A DNA stretch of 32,289 bases from a bacterium (GTDB lineage: Bacteria; Bacteroidota; Bacteroidia; Flavobacteriales_D; Crocinitomicaceae): the NCBI GenBank assembly GCA_024742305.1, contig JANSYQ010000037.1:1-32289 (forward strand). The letters run 5' to 3'. Under the pieces are notes generated by a model. The model did no database searches. It saw nothing but the letters and a program-made list of their open reading frames with translations, and had not been told where the DNA came from. The first letter of the stretch is position 1. Every line of letters starts with the position of its first letter. The position numbers were made by a program, and so were the translations under genes. This document shows, piece by piece, positions 23,739 through 31,505 of the stretch.

Positions 23739-23767
23739 CGAATTTAGGAAATCTGATGCGTTTTCAA
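23739..23767 (-). promoter_or_regulatory. Promoter of the membrane-protein gene
   Basis: On the minus strand TTG (23765-23767), an 18-nt spacer and TAAATTCG (23739-23746) give a -33/-7 pair with one mismatch in the -7 box. The box ends 4 nt before the ATG at 23734. Confidence 0.5.
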
Positions 23768-23776
23768 ATGTACTTT

Positions 23777-24202
23777 TTATGATTGCGTTAGAATTAGCTT
23801 AGACATTTCCCAAAACACCTCAGAAGCCAGCGTGGGCTTTTCAATTAGGTCGGAAAAACGTAGAAAATTACTTTTGAATTGCTTGTTGAAGGCGTTTTCA
23901 TCCGCATAGTGCTGATATGCCATCGACCAACGTTCAAAGCTTCGCTCCTCCTTGTTCCCTTCAGCAATCAAGTATACGGCAGAATGTCTGTCATCGTTTT
24001 TAATTTTCTCAAACAATCGACAAACCTCCTCTTTTGCACCTTCAATAATTTGAATGAACTCTTGATCGTAAAAAAGCAGACAACCGGTAATGCCGTTTTT
24101 AACGTTATGTGGTCTTGACTCCTTTAGGATGTTTTGAATGTCTTTTTGGGTAAGGTCTGGGCGTGCTGTGGAGCAATAGACCAATTCGTAAGTAGTGTGC
24201 AA
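23777..24202 (-). CDS. BLUF-domain blue-light photoreceptor (stand-alone)
   Basis: A 141-residue protein that is essentially one BLUF domain, which binds FAD and senses blue light. Key residues are present: Tyr9 (in L-V-Y-C-S-T-A), Asn33 followed after four residues by I-T-G (38-40), Gln51 in F-I-Q-I-I-E-G, and Trp92 and Met94 in R-W-S-M-A-Y. These match the flavin-hydrogen-bonding Tyr/Gln/Trp/Met set of known BLUF proteins. About 40 residues follow the core, enough for the usual C-terminal helices but not for an output domain, so it probably signals through a partner. The start is TTG at 24202: no in-frame ATG precedes the first strand, and this start gives the normal BLUF N-terminus. No clear promoter is seen. 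Confidence 0.9.
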   Translation of the reverse strand: MHTTYELVYCSTARPDLTQKDIQNILKESRPHNVKNGITGCLLFYDQEFIQIIEGAKEEVCRLFEKIKNDDRHSAVYLIAEGNKEERSFERWSMAYQHYADENAFNKQFKSNFLRFSDLIEKPTLASEVFWEMSKLILTQS

Positions 24203-24347
24203 GTTGTGTAGTTCTGTAAGCCGAGGCTTGTGCGTTTGGAGTAAGATACGACTTTGGCAGAGAAGAGCTTGGAAGATTAAGATTAATTGTAGTGGGAGCT
24301 ATTAATTTCTCCACTTCGATTTGCGTAATTATCTCAGAGTTCCAAGC

Positions 24348-24378
24348 ACAAAAAAAGGTCTTACTAGCGTAAGACCTT
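24348..24378 (-). terminator. Rho-independent terminator of tRNA-Val
   Basis: A perfect 10-bp stem (24355-24364 with 24369-24378) with a 4-nt loop is followed on the minus strand by a run of T residues. It lies 5 nt past the 3' end of the tRNA gene. Confidence 0.9.
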
Positions 24379-24383
24379 CGTTG

Positions 24384-24458
24384 TGGGAACTGCTGGATTC
24401 GAACCAGCGACCCCCTGCTTGTAAGGCAGGTGCTCTAAACCAACTGAGCTAAGCTCCC
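24384..24458 (-). tRNA. tRNA-Val (anticodon UAC)
   Basis: The minus strand folds as a 75-nt cloverleaf. The acceptor stem is GGGAGCT pairing with AGTTCCC (one G-U pair), the D arm contains AGCTCAGTTGGTTTAGAGC, the anticodon stem is CCTGC/GCAGG with loop CTTACAA, and the T arm contains GGTTCGAATCC. Anticodon TAC reads valine GTA codons, and the others by wobble. The discriminator base is A, and the following CAA shows that CCA is not encoded but must be added. It has its own consensus promoter and terminator. Confidence 0.97.
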
Positions 24459-24518
24459 ATTGTTCCATCGCCGTTGCGATTGGCTGCCTTGCTACTCTGT
24501 GTTTCGCAGAGGCGAGTG

Positions 24519-24548
24519 CAAATATACACGTGTTTTTCTTACTTGCAA
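24519..24548 (-). promoter_or_regulatory. Consensus -33/-7 promoter of tRNA-Val
   Basis: On the minus strand TTG (24546-24548), exactly 19 nt, then TATATTTG (24519-24526): a perfect Bacteroidota housekeeping promoter. The expected leader of about 55 nt holds two small hairpins (ATCGC/GCGAT and CTCTG/CAGAG) that would be removed by processing. Confidence 0.8.
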
Positions 24549-24566
24549 ACGAAAAAGTGAAAAATT

Positions 24567-25763
24567 TTAGAAAAAATCACTGATCAAGAAAAAGCTCCCC
24601 ATTACAACAATGGTATCCTCCGGCTTTGCTAGAGCAGTGGCTGCTTGTAAAGCAGATGGAGGGTTGTTATAATAAGCAATTGATTTCAAATTAGTTCCGT
24701 GAAATGCCGTTTTCAAATCCACTATACTCATACTTCTCGAGTTGCTGAATTCAGTCGCCAAAAGCGTTGCATTTTTAGGGAAAAAAGGCGCAATATTTTT
24801 TACGTCTTTGTCCCTGCTAGAACCATAAATGATGTATAAATCTCCTTTTAAGTCCTCCATGACGACTTCCAAGGTATTTTTTATCCCATCGGGGTTGTGC
24901 GCTACGTCGAAAAGAATTCTTGGATTTGATTGCATTAACTGAAGGCGTCCAAAGTATCCAGCGTTTTGTGAAACGTTCAAAATTCCCTGCTCTATTGCTT
25001 CCTCGGAAACAGGATAGGGTAGTTGTTCAATAGCTTCAAGAACGCACGCAAAATTTTCTCTTTGATAGGAGGCTCTGAAATAGGCATCGAATCGAGTAGA
25101 AGAGGGAGCTTTCGTAACTTTGGCGTTCAACGATGCGGCTTTCTCTTCAAAAACAGCATAAACGTTGGAACATCCTTTTCCCAATATGACAGGTGTTTCC
25201 GATTTAATAATTCCCGCTTTTTCCGTGGCAATCGCTTCCAAGGTATCTCCCAACATATCAGTATGCTCCAAGCTAATGGAAGTGATGATGCTGAGCTCAG
25301 GAGAAATAACATTGGTGGCATCCAATCGACCGCCGAGTCCTGTTTCTATGATGCAGATATCACAGTTTTCCTTTGCGAAATGCTGCAGGGCCATACCGAA
25401 AGTGATCTCAAAAAAAGACGGAGAAAAGGAGAGTTTTGTTTCGCGAATATCTTGTACAAATGCTTCTATCTCTTGGTTGGAAATGGGTTGACCGTTCACT
25501 CGAATACGTTCGGAAAAATGAACAATATGCGGCGATGTGAACAAACCAACGCGGAGTCCAGCTTCGGAAAGAATAGACGCCAAATAGGATGACACGGATC
25601 CTTTCCCGTTACTTCCAGCTACATGAACGAATCGTAGTTGACTTTCAGGATGCTTTAAATGGGCAAGAATATTTCTTGAATTCTCCAGTGTTGGCTTAAA
25701 GGCTTTGGAGCCAATAAGTTGATACGAGGGGAACTGCTGAAAGAGCCAATCGAGGGCTTCCAT
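24567..25763 (-). CDS. folC: Folylpolyglutamate synthase / dihydrofolate synthase
   Basis: A cytoplasmic Mur-ligase-family enzyme of 398 residues that adds glutamate to dihydropteroate and extends folate polyglutamate chains, using ATP. The P-loop G-S-N-G-K-G-S is at residues 50-56. T-S-P-H-I near 76-80, the E-T-G-L-G-G-R-L-D-A-T-N-V motif near 141-153 and F-D-V-A-H-N-P-D near 280 are all family hallmarks. Length is slightly short but normal for Bacteroidota. The start ATG is 3 nt after the stop of the TonB-like gene, so it is the last member of the exbB-exbD-tonB-like-folC operon. I recall the same order in other Flavobacteriia. The tRNA-Val promoter begins about 20 nt after its stop. Confidence 0.93.
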   Translation of the reverse strand: MEALDWLFQQFPSYQLIGSKAFKPTLENSRNILAHLKHPESQLRFVHVAGSNGKGSVSSYLASILSEAGLRVGLFTSPHIVHFSERIRVNGQPISNQEIEAFVQDIRETKLSFSPSFFEITFGMALQHFAKENCDICIIETGLGGRLDATNVISPELSIITSISLEHTDMLGDTLEAIATEKAGIIKSETPVILGKGCSNVYAVFEEKAASLNAKVTKAPSSTRFDAYFRASYQRENFACVLEAIEQLPYPVSEEAIEQGILNVSQNAGYFGRLQLMQSNPRILFDVAHNPDGIKNTLEVVMEDLKGDLYIIYGSSRDKDVKNIAPFFPKNATLLATEFSNSRSMSIVDLKTAFHGTNLKSIAYYNNPPSALQAATALAKPEDTIVVMGSFFLISDFF

Positions 25764-25766
25764 TCA

Positions 25767-26498
25767 TTAAATGGCTTTGTAACTTACGTTGTAGGCGAGC
25801 GTCTGAATGGTCGCACCCGGTGCTTTCGAAAACCGAACTTGATTTTTTACCAATGCCATTACTTTGCGAATGATGACCTCGTCAGATGTGGTTGTCTTCG
25901 ATTTGATGTTCTGAACATCGACAACATATCCGTCAGCATTCACTCCAACTTTGAAGTAAAACTTCGCATCGTAATTGTAGTGAATGTCGTCAGAGTTTAC
26001 GTGTGATAACACCTTACGATCTACAGAACCACCATTTCCAGGTCCACCGGTTCCGGGACCACTGTCATTGCCAATTCCCGATCCATCACCCGACCCGTTT
26101 CCGCCGCCGGTACCTCCGCCAAATCCACCGTCACCGAATGGGTTGTCAACGTTGTTCCCAGATGGAGGACTATCGGAATTAGGTGAATTTGTGGTGTTTG
26201 CATTGCCAGAGTTCACCGTAACATCCGAATTGTTGTTCGTAATGATGTTTTCGGTTGTTTGCGTATTATTTACAGGATCGTTCGATGGATCTCCACCACC
26301 ACCTCCAGCGATAATAATATCCTCTATAACTGTTTTATCTAATTCAGTTGCCGTTTCTAGATGCATATCCTCCGGTGGTGGATCAACTACTTCGTATTTG
26401 ATTAACCACATGAGTATCAAAACCAACAGCATGGACACTACAGACGTAATCAATCCGATGCGTTTGTCTTGCGTATTTACTATTGGAATTGTTGCCAT
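25767..26498 (-). CDS. TonB-like energy-transducing protein with Gly-rich linker
   Basis: A 243-residue protein that should couple the ExbB/ExbD motor to an outer-membrane receptor or to envelope maintenance (TonB/TolA role). A short cytoplasmic N-terminus is followed by one transmembrane helix (about 16-36). Next comes a Pro/Glu segment (V-D-P-P-P-E-D), then a long low-complexity linker of Asn, Ser, Gly and Asp (about 65-165) that could span the periplasm. The final 75 residues fit a TonB-like C-terminal domain (F-Y-F-K-V-G-V-N-A-D-G-Y-V, then S-Y-K-A-I at the end). The linker is Gly/Asn-rich rather than the Pro/Lys-rich type of E. coli TonB. It sits 4 nt after exbD and 3 nt before folC. Confidence 0.75.
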   Translation of the reverse strand: MATIPIVNTQDKRIGLITSVVSMLLVLILMWLIKYEVVDPPPEDMHLETATELDKTVIEDIIIAGGGGGDPSNDPVNNTQTTENIITNNNSDVTVNSGNANTTNSPNSDSPPSGNNVDNPFGDGGFGGGTGGGNGSGDGSGIGNDSGPGTGGPGNGGSVDRKVLSHVNSDDIHYNYDAKFYFKVGVNADGYVVDVQNIKSKTTTSDEVIIRKVMALVKNQVRFSKAPGATIQTLAYNVSYKAI

Positions 26499-26502
26499 AT
26501 CC

Positions 26503-26913
26503 TTACTTTTTAAAGGCCAATGCAGGCTTCCATTGCTGATTGTCTGCGTATGCCATTACCTTAAAAACTGCTTCATAGTCGGCAAGTCGATGCCCCTCAA
26601 TACGAAGGGTAAAATCTTGCGAATTATCCATGGCAGCGTTCAACTGTGGAACGATATCCTTGAATTCAACTTGAGGCGGATCTTCCTTACCTCCCGACTT
26701 TAAAATGTAGCCGTTGTCTTCTGTTATTACGACAGTTACGTTAATTGGTTTCGTTTCCTGAGGCAATTCACTGTCCTGAGGCACGTCCACAGTCATCGTA
26801 TTGTTACTCATCAAGCTCATGATTATGAAGAAAATAAGCAACAAGAAGACAAGGTCCGTCATCGAGGCCATTCCGCCTTCGACCTTGATCTGGTTGTTTG
26901 ATCTTAAATTCAT
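26503..26913 (-). CDS. exbD: ExbD/TolR-family biopolymer transporter subunit
   Basis: A 136-residue inner-membrane protein with a short cytoplasmic N-terminus and one transmembrane helix (about 17-38). The family's conserved membrane-facing Asp is in M-T-D-L-V-F-L-L-L-I-F-F-I at residue 20. The periplasmic domain (40-136) has the usual fold (V-D-V-P, I-T-E-D-N, L-R-I-E-G-H). With ExbB it forms the proton- or sodium-driven motor that powers the TonB-like protein encoded downstream. Its ATG is 6 nt after the exbB stop. ExbD and TolR cannot be separated by sequence alone. Confidence 0.88.
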   Translation of the reverse strand: MNLRSNNQIKVEGGMASMTDLVFLLLIFFIIMSLMSNNTMTVDVPQDSELPQETKPINVTVVITEDNGYILKSGGKEDPPQVEFKDIVPQLNAAMDNSQDFTLRIEGHRLADYEAVFKVMAYADNQQWKPALAFKK

Positions 26914-26919
26914 AATCGA

Positions 26920-27618
26920 CTATTTACCTGGTTCGTGTAACAAGTCCATAAACTCCAACGCGTCGTTCTCCATTTGGTATACCAAGCGTCCGATGCGTCC
27001 AACGAGGAAGTTGTATCCGATGTAGGCGATAATACCCACAACCAATCCTTCTACGGTTGTTACCATCGCTGTCATAGTTCCCGGTGCAATAGTTGCCACG
27101 TTCAACTCGTTGGTGTTCATTAGGTCGATAAATACCATAATCATACCAATTGTTGTTCCAAGGAACCCAATCATTGGTGCAGCTCCGGCAGCAGTTGCCA
27201 AGAAGCTCAATCGTTGTTCCAATCGCATGATTTCCAACTTCCCTGTATTTTCAATTGAAGCGGAGATGCTTTCCATCGGTTTTCCTAGGCGAGAAATTCC
27301 TTTTTCGATCATTCGAGCAGACGGGTTGTTGGAGCGAGCACAGTAATCTTTTGCCGAGTCCAGTTTTCCATCCATGATGTAATCTTTAATCTTAGCAAGA
27401 AAGCCTGCTTCTTCTTTGGATGCTTTGCGCAAGGCAAGGTAACGTTCCACGAAAATGAAGATCGCATAACCGAGCATCAAAGCCAACAAAACGTTAATGA
27501 ATAGTCCGAACATACTATCGCTCGCTTGAACGATGATGTCCCATACTGACTGCTGTTCTACGCCATCGGTAACCTTGTCGCCAGTGACGTCCATTTGGAG
27601 AGGTAGAGTGAAGTTCAT
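26920..27618 (-). CDS. exbB: ExbB/TolQ/MotA-family proton-channel protein
   Basis: A 232-residue inner-membrane protein. One transmembrane helix lies at about 38-58. A cytoplasmic loop (60-130) contains R-Y-L-A-L-R-K. Two helices near 140-165 and 180-210 carry the motifs A-P-M-I-G-F-L-G-T-T-I-G-M and A-M-V-T-T-V-E-G-L-V-V-G-I, with the conserved Thr/Glu residues of the ion channel. Pentamers of this protein around ExbD make the motor. It is the first gene of the motor cluster and lies 51 nt downstream of nhaD in the same direction. Confidence 0.9.
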   Translation of the reverse strand: MNFTLPLQMDVTGDKVTDGVEQQSVWDIIVQASDSMFGLFINVLLALMLGYAIFIFVERYLALRKASKEEAGFLAKIKDYIMDGKLDSAKDYCARSNNPSARMIEKGISRLGKPMESISASIENTGKLEIMRLEQRLSFLATAAGAAPMIGFLGTTIGMIMVFIDLMNTNELNVATIAPGTMTAMVTTVEGLVVGIIAYIGYNFLVGRIGRLVYQMENDALEFMDLLHEPGK

Positions 27619-27669
27619 AGTGTGTTAACGTTATTAAAGTTCAAATTATTATTTCAAATACTATTCCAA

Positions 27670-29040
27670 TTATCCAAAGAGCATGCCTTCAAGTAGGTAA
27701 ACTCCTGCACCAGCAAGGTATCCAATTAAGGCGAGCCATGCAATATTCTTCAAATACCAAAAGAAAGAAATTTTCTCCATCCCCATGGCAACAACTCCTG
27801 CTGCGGAACCGATAATCAACATACTTCCTCCTGTTCCAGCGGCATAAGCAATGAAATGCCAAATGTGATCATCTGGTCCAAATTGTGAAACATCAAACAT
27901 TCCCATAGAAGCGGCAACCAACGGTACGTTATCAATTACGGCTGAACCGGCTCCAAGTAACATAATGAATACGTCGTTGTGCATCGCTCCCTGTACATCT
28001 TGCCCGAAGCTGAAAATCAATCCGAGGGATTCGAGTGCAGCTACTGTCATCAAAATTCCTAAGAAGAATAGGATGGAAGGCATCTCAATTTTCGAAAGGG
28101 CGCCAAAAGTAGGACTGCTGTGATGACCACCGTGTTCTTCAACTTCGTTCACGCTTGTCATGGAGAATTCTCGGGCACTAATGGCTTCCGCAACCAAGGC
28201 GACAATAGAAAGTGATAACATCATTCCTACGTATGGAGGAAGGTGGGTAACTGTTTTGAAAATTGGTACAAATACGATTAGCCCTAAACCTAGGTACAAC
28301 ATCAATGGACCTTTAGAACTAATTCCTTCCTCTTCTTTCGGTCGTTCAAATTCTCCTCTAAAAATTGGCATGAAGCTGGCGATAATTGTAGGAATGAGCA
28401 TACAGATGAAGGATGGTAGAATGAGGTATTCGATCAATTTCATTGTGGTTACGCGGTCATTCATCCATAGCATGGTAGTTGTTACATCTCCAATAGGCGA
28501 CCATGCACCACCGGCATTTGCTGCAATGATGATCATACCCGCATACCAAATCCGTAGCTTATTATCAGAAATCATCTTGCGGAGAATCGTAATCAATACG
28601 ATCGTCGCTGTGAGGTTATCAATAATTGCAGAAAGTATGAATGCTAGGATACAAACAATCCAGAGCAAAGTTGTTTTCTTTTTTGTGCGGATAAATCCTT
28701 TGATGGTCGAGAATCCATTGAAGTGATCAACAATTTCCACGATTGTCATGGCTCCAACAAGGAAAATCAAAATTTCACAGGTTTTTCCGAAATGATGAAG
28801 CAGTGTGTTCTCCATCAAGTGCATGCGGGTTTCGTGTTTTGCGCCTTCAAGAGACATTAGTTCTCCGCTTCCACCATGTGGAGCAAACCATTGGTCGAAA
28901 CCGTCAATTCCAAATGCAAGGGCCGCCCATGCAATCGACATCATCATTAACGCAGGAACCAATTTGTCAATTTTCAAGCTATGCTCAAGTGTAATTGCGA
29001 GGTAGCCGAGTACAAAGACAACAACAATAAACATTTCCAT
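27670..29040 (-). CDS. nhaD: NhaD-type sodium/proton antiporter
   Basis: An inner-membrane antiporter of 456 residues with about 11-12 transmembrane helices, which expels Na+ (and Li+) in exchange for protons. Typical NhaD segments are D-N-L-T-A-T-I-V-L (about 142-150), A-N-A-G-G-A-W-S-P-I-G-D-V-T-T (about 175-190) and D-N-V-P-L-V-A-A-S (about 370-378), which supply the ion-binding Asp/Asn/Thr residues. A His/Glu-rich cytoplasmic loop (E-E-H-G-G-H-H) near residue 305 may be the pH-sensing region. It lies 28 nt downstream of the dehydrogenase gene and 51 nt upstream of exbB. A sodium exporter fits a marine lifestyle. Confidence 0.88.
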   Translation of the reverse strand: MEMFIVVVFVLGYLAITLEHSLKIDKLVPALMMMSIAWAALAFGIDGFDQWFAPHGGSGELMSLEGAKHETRMHLMENTLLHHFGKTCEILIFLVGAMTIVEIVDHFNGFSTIKGFIRTKKKTTLLWIVCILAFILSAIIDNLTATIVLITILRKMISDNKLRIWYAGMIIIAANAGGAWSPIGDVTTTMLWMNDRVTTMKLIEYLILPSFICMLIPTIIASFMPIFRGEFERPKEEEGISSKGPLMLYLGLGLIVFVPIFKTVTHLPPYVGMMLSLSIVALVAEAISAREFSMTSVNEVEEHGGHHSSPTFGALSKIEMPSILFFLGILMTVAALESLGLIFSFGQDVQGAMHNDVFIMLLGAGSAVIDNVPLVAASMGMFDVSQFGPDDHIWHFIAYAAGTGGSMLIIGSAAGVVAMGMEKISFFWYLKNIAWLALIGYLAGAGVYLLEGMLFG

Positions 29041-29068
29041 AGTACGTAGTTTTAGTAGTTTTTAAAGT

Positions 29069-30298
29069 TTACACAAGAAGATTCAATGCGTGTTCAAACG
29101 CTGTTTTTGCCACTCCGGTTTTGTTTGAGTTAAGTGAGTGCGTATTGTTGAGTGCTTCGCGAATAATTTGACTGGTATCAGAGAAGATGCCTTCGTCTGT
29201 CAGTTCGTCCAAATCGTTGCTCATTAAATAAGCAAACACACGCGCCATTCCACAGTTCGAAATAAAGTCAGGAATAACGGTGATGCTATTATCTGCTTTA
29301 TCGGCAATTGGTCCAAAGAAAATCTGCGGATCTGCAAATGGTACGTTGGCTCCGGCAGAAATCACTTCTATTCCAGCAGCAATCATGCGGTCCAATTGAT
29401 CTTCAGTAATTAAGCGAGATGCAGCACAAGGAATGAAAACCTCTGCTTCTACATCCCAAATTTTGCTGTTGACTTCATCAAAAGAAAGCATGTTCGGATG
29501 GTTCAGAGCATTCCCTTTTTTTGTGAGGAACAATTCTCGAATTTCTTCTAAAGTGAAACCGTCTTGATTGATCAACCCACCAACACGGTCGATGATTCCA
29601 ACCACTTTAGCACCCATTTGTGCGAGGTAATATGCTCCAGCGGAACCTACATTTCCCCATCCTTGAACGATTACGCGTTTTCCAGCGACATCGCCACCAT
29701 AGATATCGTAAAAGTGCTTCACAGATTCTGCTACACCATAGCCGGTAATCATATCGGCAACAACGTATTTACGATTGATGTTCGGTGAATATTGCTCGTC
29801 TTCAATGATCTTCAAAACTCCTTGGCGCAATTGTCCAATTCTATGAATTTTTTGAGGTTCACGTGGTTGAAAGTGACCGTTGAAAACGCCTTCCTGAGGA
29901 TGCCAAACACCGCAGTCTTCTGTAATGGGAATTACTTCGTGAATTTCATCGACATTCAAGTCACCACCAGTTCCGTAATAATGTTTCAGTAATGGAGTAA
30001 CAGCGGCGTACCACCTACGCAAAACTCCGTCTTTTCGTGGATCGTCCGGGTCAAAGTTGATTCCTGATTTTGCACCGCCAATCGGTGGACCTGCCACGGT
30101 AAACTTCACTTCCATGGTTTTCGCAAGTGATTCTACCTCTCTCTTGTCAAGCCCTTTACGCATTCTGGTTCCTCCTCCTGCGGCGCCACCTCGAAGCGAA
30201 TTGATCACTACCCATCCTTCTGCTTCAGTTTCGGCGTCTTTCCATTCGAAAACGATTTCTGGTTGCTTGTTTTCGAACTTTTCAAGTAAATCTTTCAT
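29069..30298 (-). CDS. Glu/Leu/Phe/Val dehydrogenase family protein
   Basis: An NAD(P)-dependent amino-acid dehydrogenase of 409 residues, with reversible oxidative deamination of glutamate or a branched/aromatic amino acid, cytoplasmic. The catalytic Lys region P-I-G-G-A-K-S-G-I is near residue 75, Y-G-T-G-G-D-L-N follows near 111 (catalytic Asp), and the Rossmann loop V-Q-G-W-G-N-V-G-S is near 210. The length is intermediate between leucine and glutamate dehydrogenases, and the specificity is not decidable here. A TTG codon at 30301 just before the ATG at 30298 is not needed. It has a consensus promoter and leads the minus-strand run toward nhaD. Confidence 0.88.
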   Translation of the reverse strand: MKDLLEKFENKQPEIVFEWKDAETEAEGWVVINSLRGGAAGGGTRMRKGLDKREVESLAKTMEVKFTVAGPPIGGAKSGINFDPDDPRKDGVLRRWYAAVTPLLKHYYGTGGDLNVDEIHEVIPITEDCGVWHPQEGVFNGHFQPREPQKIHRIGQLRQGVLKIIEDEQYSPNINRKYVVADMITGYGVAESVKHFYDIYGGDVAGKRVIVQGWGNVGSAGAYYLAQMGAKVVGIIDRVGGLINQDGFTLEEIRELFLTKKGNALNHPNMLSFDEVNSKIWDVEAEVFIPCAASRLITEDQLDRMIAAGIEVISAGANVPFADPQIFFGPIADKADNSITVIPDFISNCGMARVFAYLMSNDLDELTDEGIFSDTSQIIREALNNTHSLNSNKTGVAKTAFEHALNLLV

Positions 30299-30324
30299 CA
30301 ACTATAATACTTTTTAAAGCCAAG

Positions 30325-30363
30325 CAAAGTTAACAAAGTTATCGAACCGTAAAATCGTTTCAA
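30325..30363 (-). promoter_or_regulatory. Promoter of the dehydrogenase gene, with duplicated -7 box
   Basis: TTG (30361-30363), exactly 19 nt, then TAACTTTG (30334-30341): a perfect Bacteroidota promoter on the minus strand. A second identical TAACTTTG sits 9 nt further on (30325-30332) with no matching TTG. The leader would be about 20-30 nt. Confidence 0.75.
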
Positions 30364-30403
30364 ACCGACGTTATGCACGAGTTACAAACATGTTTGATGT
30401 CGA

Positions 30404-31471
30404 TTATTTCGGTCGGTGTAAAATTCCTCCGCAAACATTAGTAGATGCGCCAGTTACCGAGGCAAGACAGTTATATTTCCCTTCTAAAAAGCGAACGCCA
30501 AGAAAGGCAAAAATTAATGCTTCCTTAAAATTGATCTCGTCTTCACTTGGAAGAATGATTTTCACCCCTCGATTCGTCAACTGCTCCATCAGGAAACCAT
30601 TAAAAGCTCCTCCACCAGTAATGAACAACGAGTCAATGTGATTGTTTCGATAAACCTTTGCAACTTGATCAGCGATGTGATGTACCGTGGTATGCAGCCT
30701 GTCTTTTGGAACGGAAATCTCACTCATTATGGGCATGAAAACTTGTTCTAGCCATTCGGTTCCAAGAGATTTTGGTGCTTTTTGATGGTAGAATGAAAGT
30801 GCATTCAATTTGTCTAGAACTTCTTGGTGTAAGACTCCCGACCGAGCCAAAGCACCATTTTCATCATAGGAAAGTCCGAGTTCTTGAGAAGTTATGTTTA
30901 GTGGAAGATTGCCTGGACAAATATCAAAAGCAATCGTTTCACCACTGGGAATACTAATGTTCGTGAACCCTCCAATATTCAAATATGCATCCGCACGATC
31001 ACCAAAAAGCAATTGATCTCCGATAGGCACCAGTGGAGCGCCTTGTCCACCTGCGATAACATCGCGCTGACGAAAATCATTAATCACTGGGATGCCTGTT
31101 TCCATCGAAATAGTTGTCCCACAGCCAATTTGAACAGTGTAGCCCTTCTCAGGTTGATGGAAAACCGTATGTCCGTGAGAGGCAATTGCATCAATATCTT
31201 GAGCGCTTTTATCGAGCGATTTCAGAAAATTATTAATACACAATGCATAATGTTTTCCTAGTATTTTATCCAGTTCATACAGGTCCGTTGTCGGTAGTAA
31301 TTTAGACGTTACTAATTTCTCTAATAGCTGTTTTGGGTACTCAAAGGTTTTGGAATTCAGGATTTTATACTCGTAATGCTCGTTTTGCTGCGATTTGATT
31401 TCGCACAATACAAGGTCCAACCCATCCATGGAGGTGCCTGACATAGCGCCGATCATTGTGTATAAACTCAT
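30404..31471 (-). CDS. anmK: Anhydro-N-acetylmuramic acid kinase
   Basis: Phosphorylates and opens 1,6-anhydro-MurNAc to MurNAc-6-phosphate in peptidoglycan recycling, in the cytoplasm. The frame is open to 31522, but the ATG at 31471 gives the family-typical N-terminus: M-I-G-A-M-S-G-T-S-M-D-G-L-D, with the ATP-binding G-T-S-M-D-G at residues 12-17. Catalytic-region motifs follow: D-A-I-A-S-H-G-H-T-V-F-H near 93-104, Q-G-A-P-L-V-P near 143 and F-I-T-G-G-G-A-F-N-G near the C-terminus. The 355-residue length is normal. The extra 17 residues of the longer frame are hydrophobic but overlap the divergent promoter. No murQ or amidase gene is adjacent. Confidence 0.93.
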   Translation of the reverse strand: MSLYTMIGAMSGTSMDGLDLVLCEIKSQQNEHYEYKILNSKTFEYPKQLLEKLVTSKLLPTTDLYELDKILGKHYALCINNFLKSLDKSAQDIDAIASHGHTVFHQPEKGYTVQIGCGTTISMETGIPVINDFRQRDVIAGGQGAPLVPIGDQLLFGDRADAYLNIGGFTNISIPSGETIAFDICPGNLPLNITSQELGLSYDENGALARSGVLHQEVLDKLNALSFYHQKAPKSLGTEWLEQVFMPIMSEISVPKDRLHTTVHHIADQVAKVYRNNHIDSLFITGGGAFNGFLMEQLTNRGVKIILPSEDEINFKEALIFAFLGVRFLEGKYNCLASVTGASTNVCGGILHRPK

Positions 31472-31505
31472 GCTGTTTAAAAGTAGAAAAATCACACAAA
31501 ATGCG

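Noticed and set aside
24105-24314. 69-codon frame with an ATG start overlapping the BLUF gene, considered as a frameshifted BLUF N-terminus
   Set aside because: The BLUF domain is complete from the TTG at 24202; the extra residues are not BLUF-like and no frameshift is needed.
24459-24512. Hairpins in the tRNA leader considered as a riboswitch or attenuator
   Set aside because: Two small stems only, directly before a tRNA; normal 5' processing is the simpler explanation.
25023-25592. 189-codon open frame on the plus strand
   Set aside because: It is fully antisense to folC, which has all family motifs; the translation is rich in Arg/Phe/Cys and resembles nothing.
26021-26220. Gly/Asn-rich DNA considered as a tandem-repeat locus
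   Set aside because: The codons vary and there is no regular unit; it is a low-complexity protein linker.
25984-26703. 239-codon proline-rich open frame on the plus strand
   Set aside because: It is the complement of the Gly-rich linker of the TonB-like gene (Gly codons read as Pro), so a composition shadow.
28160-28726. 188-codon open frame on the plus strand
   Set aside because: Antisense to nhaD, whose membrane helices and ion-binding motifs are clear.
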